Of a DNA stretch of 33,372 nucleotides, positions 33,304-33,372 are shown piece after piece. Below the pieces are notes generated by a model that saw only the letters and a list, made by a program, of their open reading frames with translations, was not told the origin of the DNA and ran no database searches. The stretch comes from Telmatospirillum sp. (GTDB lineage Bacteria; Pseudomonadota; Alphaproteobacteria; Rhodospirillales; Magnetospirillaceae). Numbering within the stretch: the first letter of the stretch is position 1; each line of letters begins with the position of its first letter. Location: the NCBI GenBank assembly GCA_031291415.1, contig JARLJB010000079.1, positions 1 to 33,372 of the forward strand. The letters are read 5' to 3'. The position numbers and the translations under genes are program-made.

Positions 33304-33343
33304 GCTTCACCGTCGCGCAGGTTAACCTGCGCGACGGTGAAGC
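33304..33343. repeat. 40-bp perfect palindrome at right edge
   Basis: The 40 bases centred on GTTAAC (33321-33326) are a perfect palindrome with no loop: GCTTCACCGTCGCGCAGGTT followed by its exact complement. No T tract follows on either strand. It could be a mobile-element end, a regulatory palindrome of a gene outside the window, or an assembly artefact at a contig edge. Confidence 0.7.
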
Positions 33344-33372
33344 GCGAAAACAAAACGTCGTAAATACCGTCC

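Overview
The window is a high-GC chromosomal segment, most likely from an alphaproteobacterium close to the Rhodospirillales (Magnetospirillum/Telmatospirillum-like). This is inferred from the ffh-rpsP-rimM-trmD-rplS-leuC-leuD-leuB-asd gene order, the alphaproteobacterial LexA-type GTTC-N7-GTTC box and the protein families. I saw no rRNA, convincing tRNA, CRISPR array or complete insertion sequence.

Positions 1-3180 hold a DMT-family exporter, an unrecognised membrane-anchored protein (minus strand), an SCP2-like lipid-binding protein and a periplasmic DUF6134 protein. The AT-rich spacers here carry several strong palindromes. Positions 3300-14220 form a fatty-acid uptake and beta-oxidation region: FadL-type porin, acyl-CoA ligase, MerR-type regulator, then thiolase, a FadN-type dehydrogenase/hydratase, acyl-CoA dehydrogenase, hot-dog thioesterase and an HSDL2-like SDR. 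A TGACGTATA motif recurs before the SCP2, fadL and merR genes, which suggests a LiuR-like local regulon.

Positions 14220-17255 carry central-metabolism genes (fbp, mgsA, purT). Positions 17285-23097 form a signalling island: an HAMP-PAS-GGDEF-EAL protein directly downstream of an orphan TRAP substrate-binding protein, and a divergent Cache-GGDEF protein. A VOC protein with a possible SOS promoter follows.

Positions 23800-27654 are the translation and secretion operon (ffh, a second VOC gene, rpsP, rimM, trmD, rplS). Positions 27906-33123 are leuC, leuD, leuB and asd. A DUF559 nuclease-like gene sits between leuC and leuD, bracketed by members of a C/G-rich palindromic repeat family that also occurs at two other places. 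The asd gene is preceded by what looks like a complete transcription attenuator: a 36-codon leader ending in a run of Thr and Lys codons, then mutually exclusive antiterminator and terminator hairpins. The right edge holds tandem 16-bp repeats and a 40-bp perfect palindrome, possibly the end of a mobile element.

The strongest candidates for something little described are the Thr/Lys attenuator of asd and the repeat-bracketed DUF559 gene. Next come the orphan DctP/c-di-GMP cluster and the TGACGTATA lipid regulon. All family assignments come from reading the translations by eye, and no database search was run.
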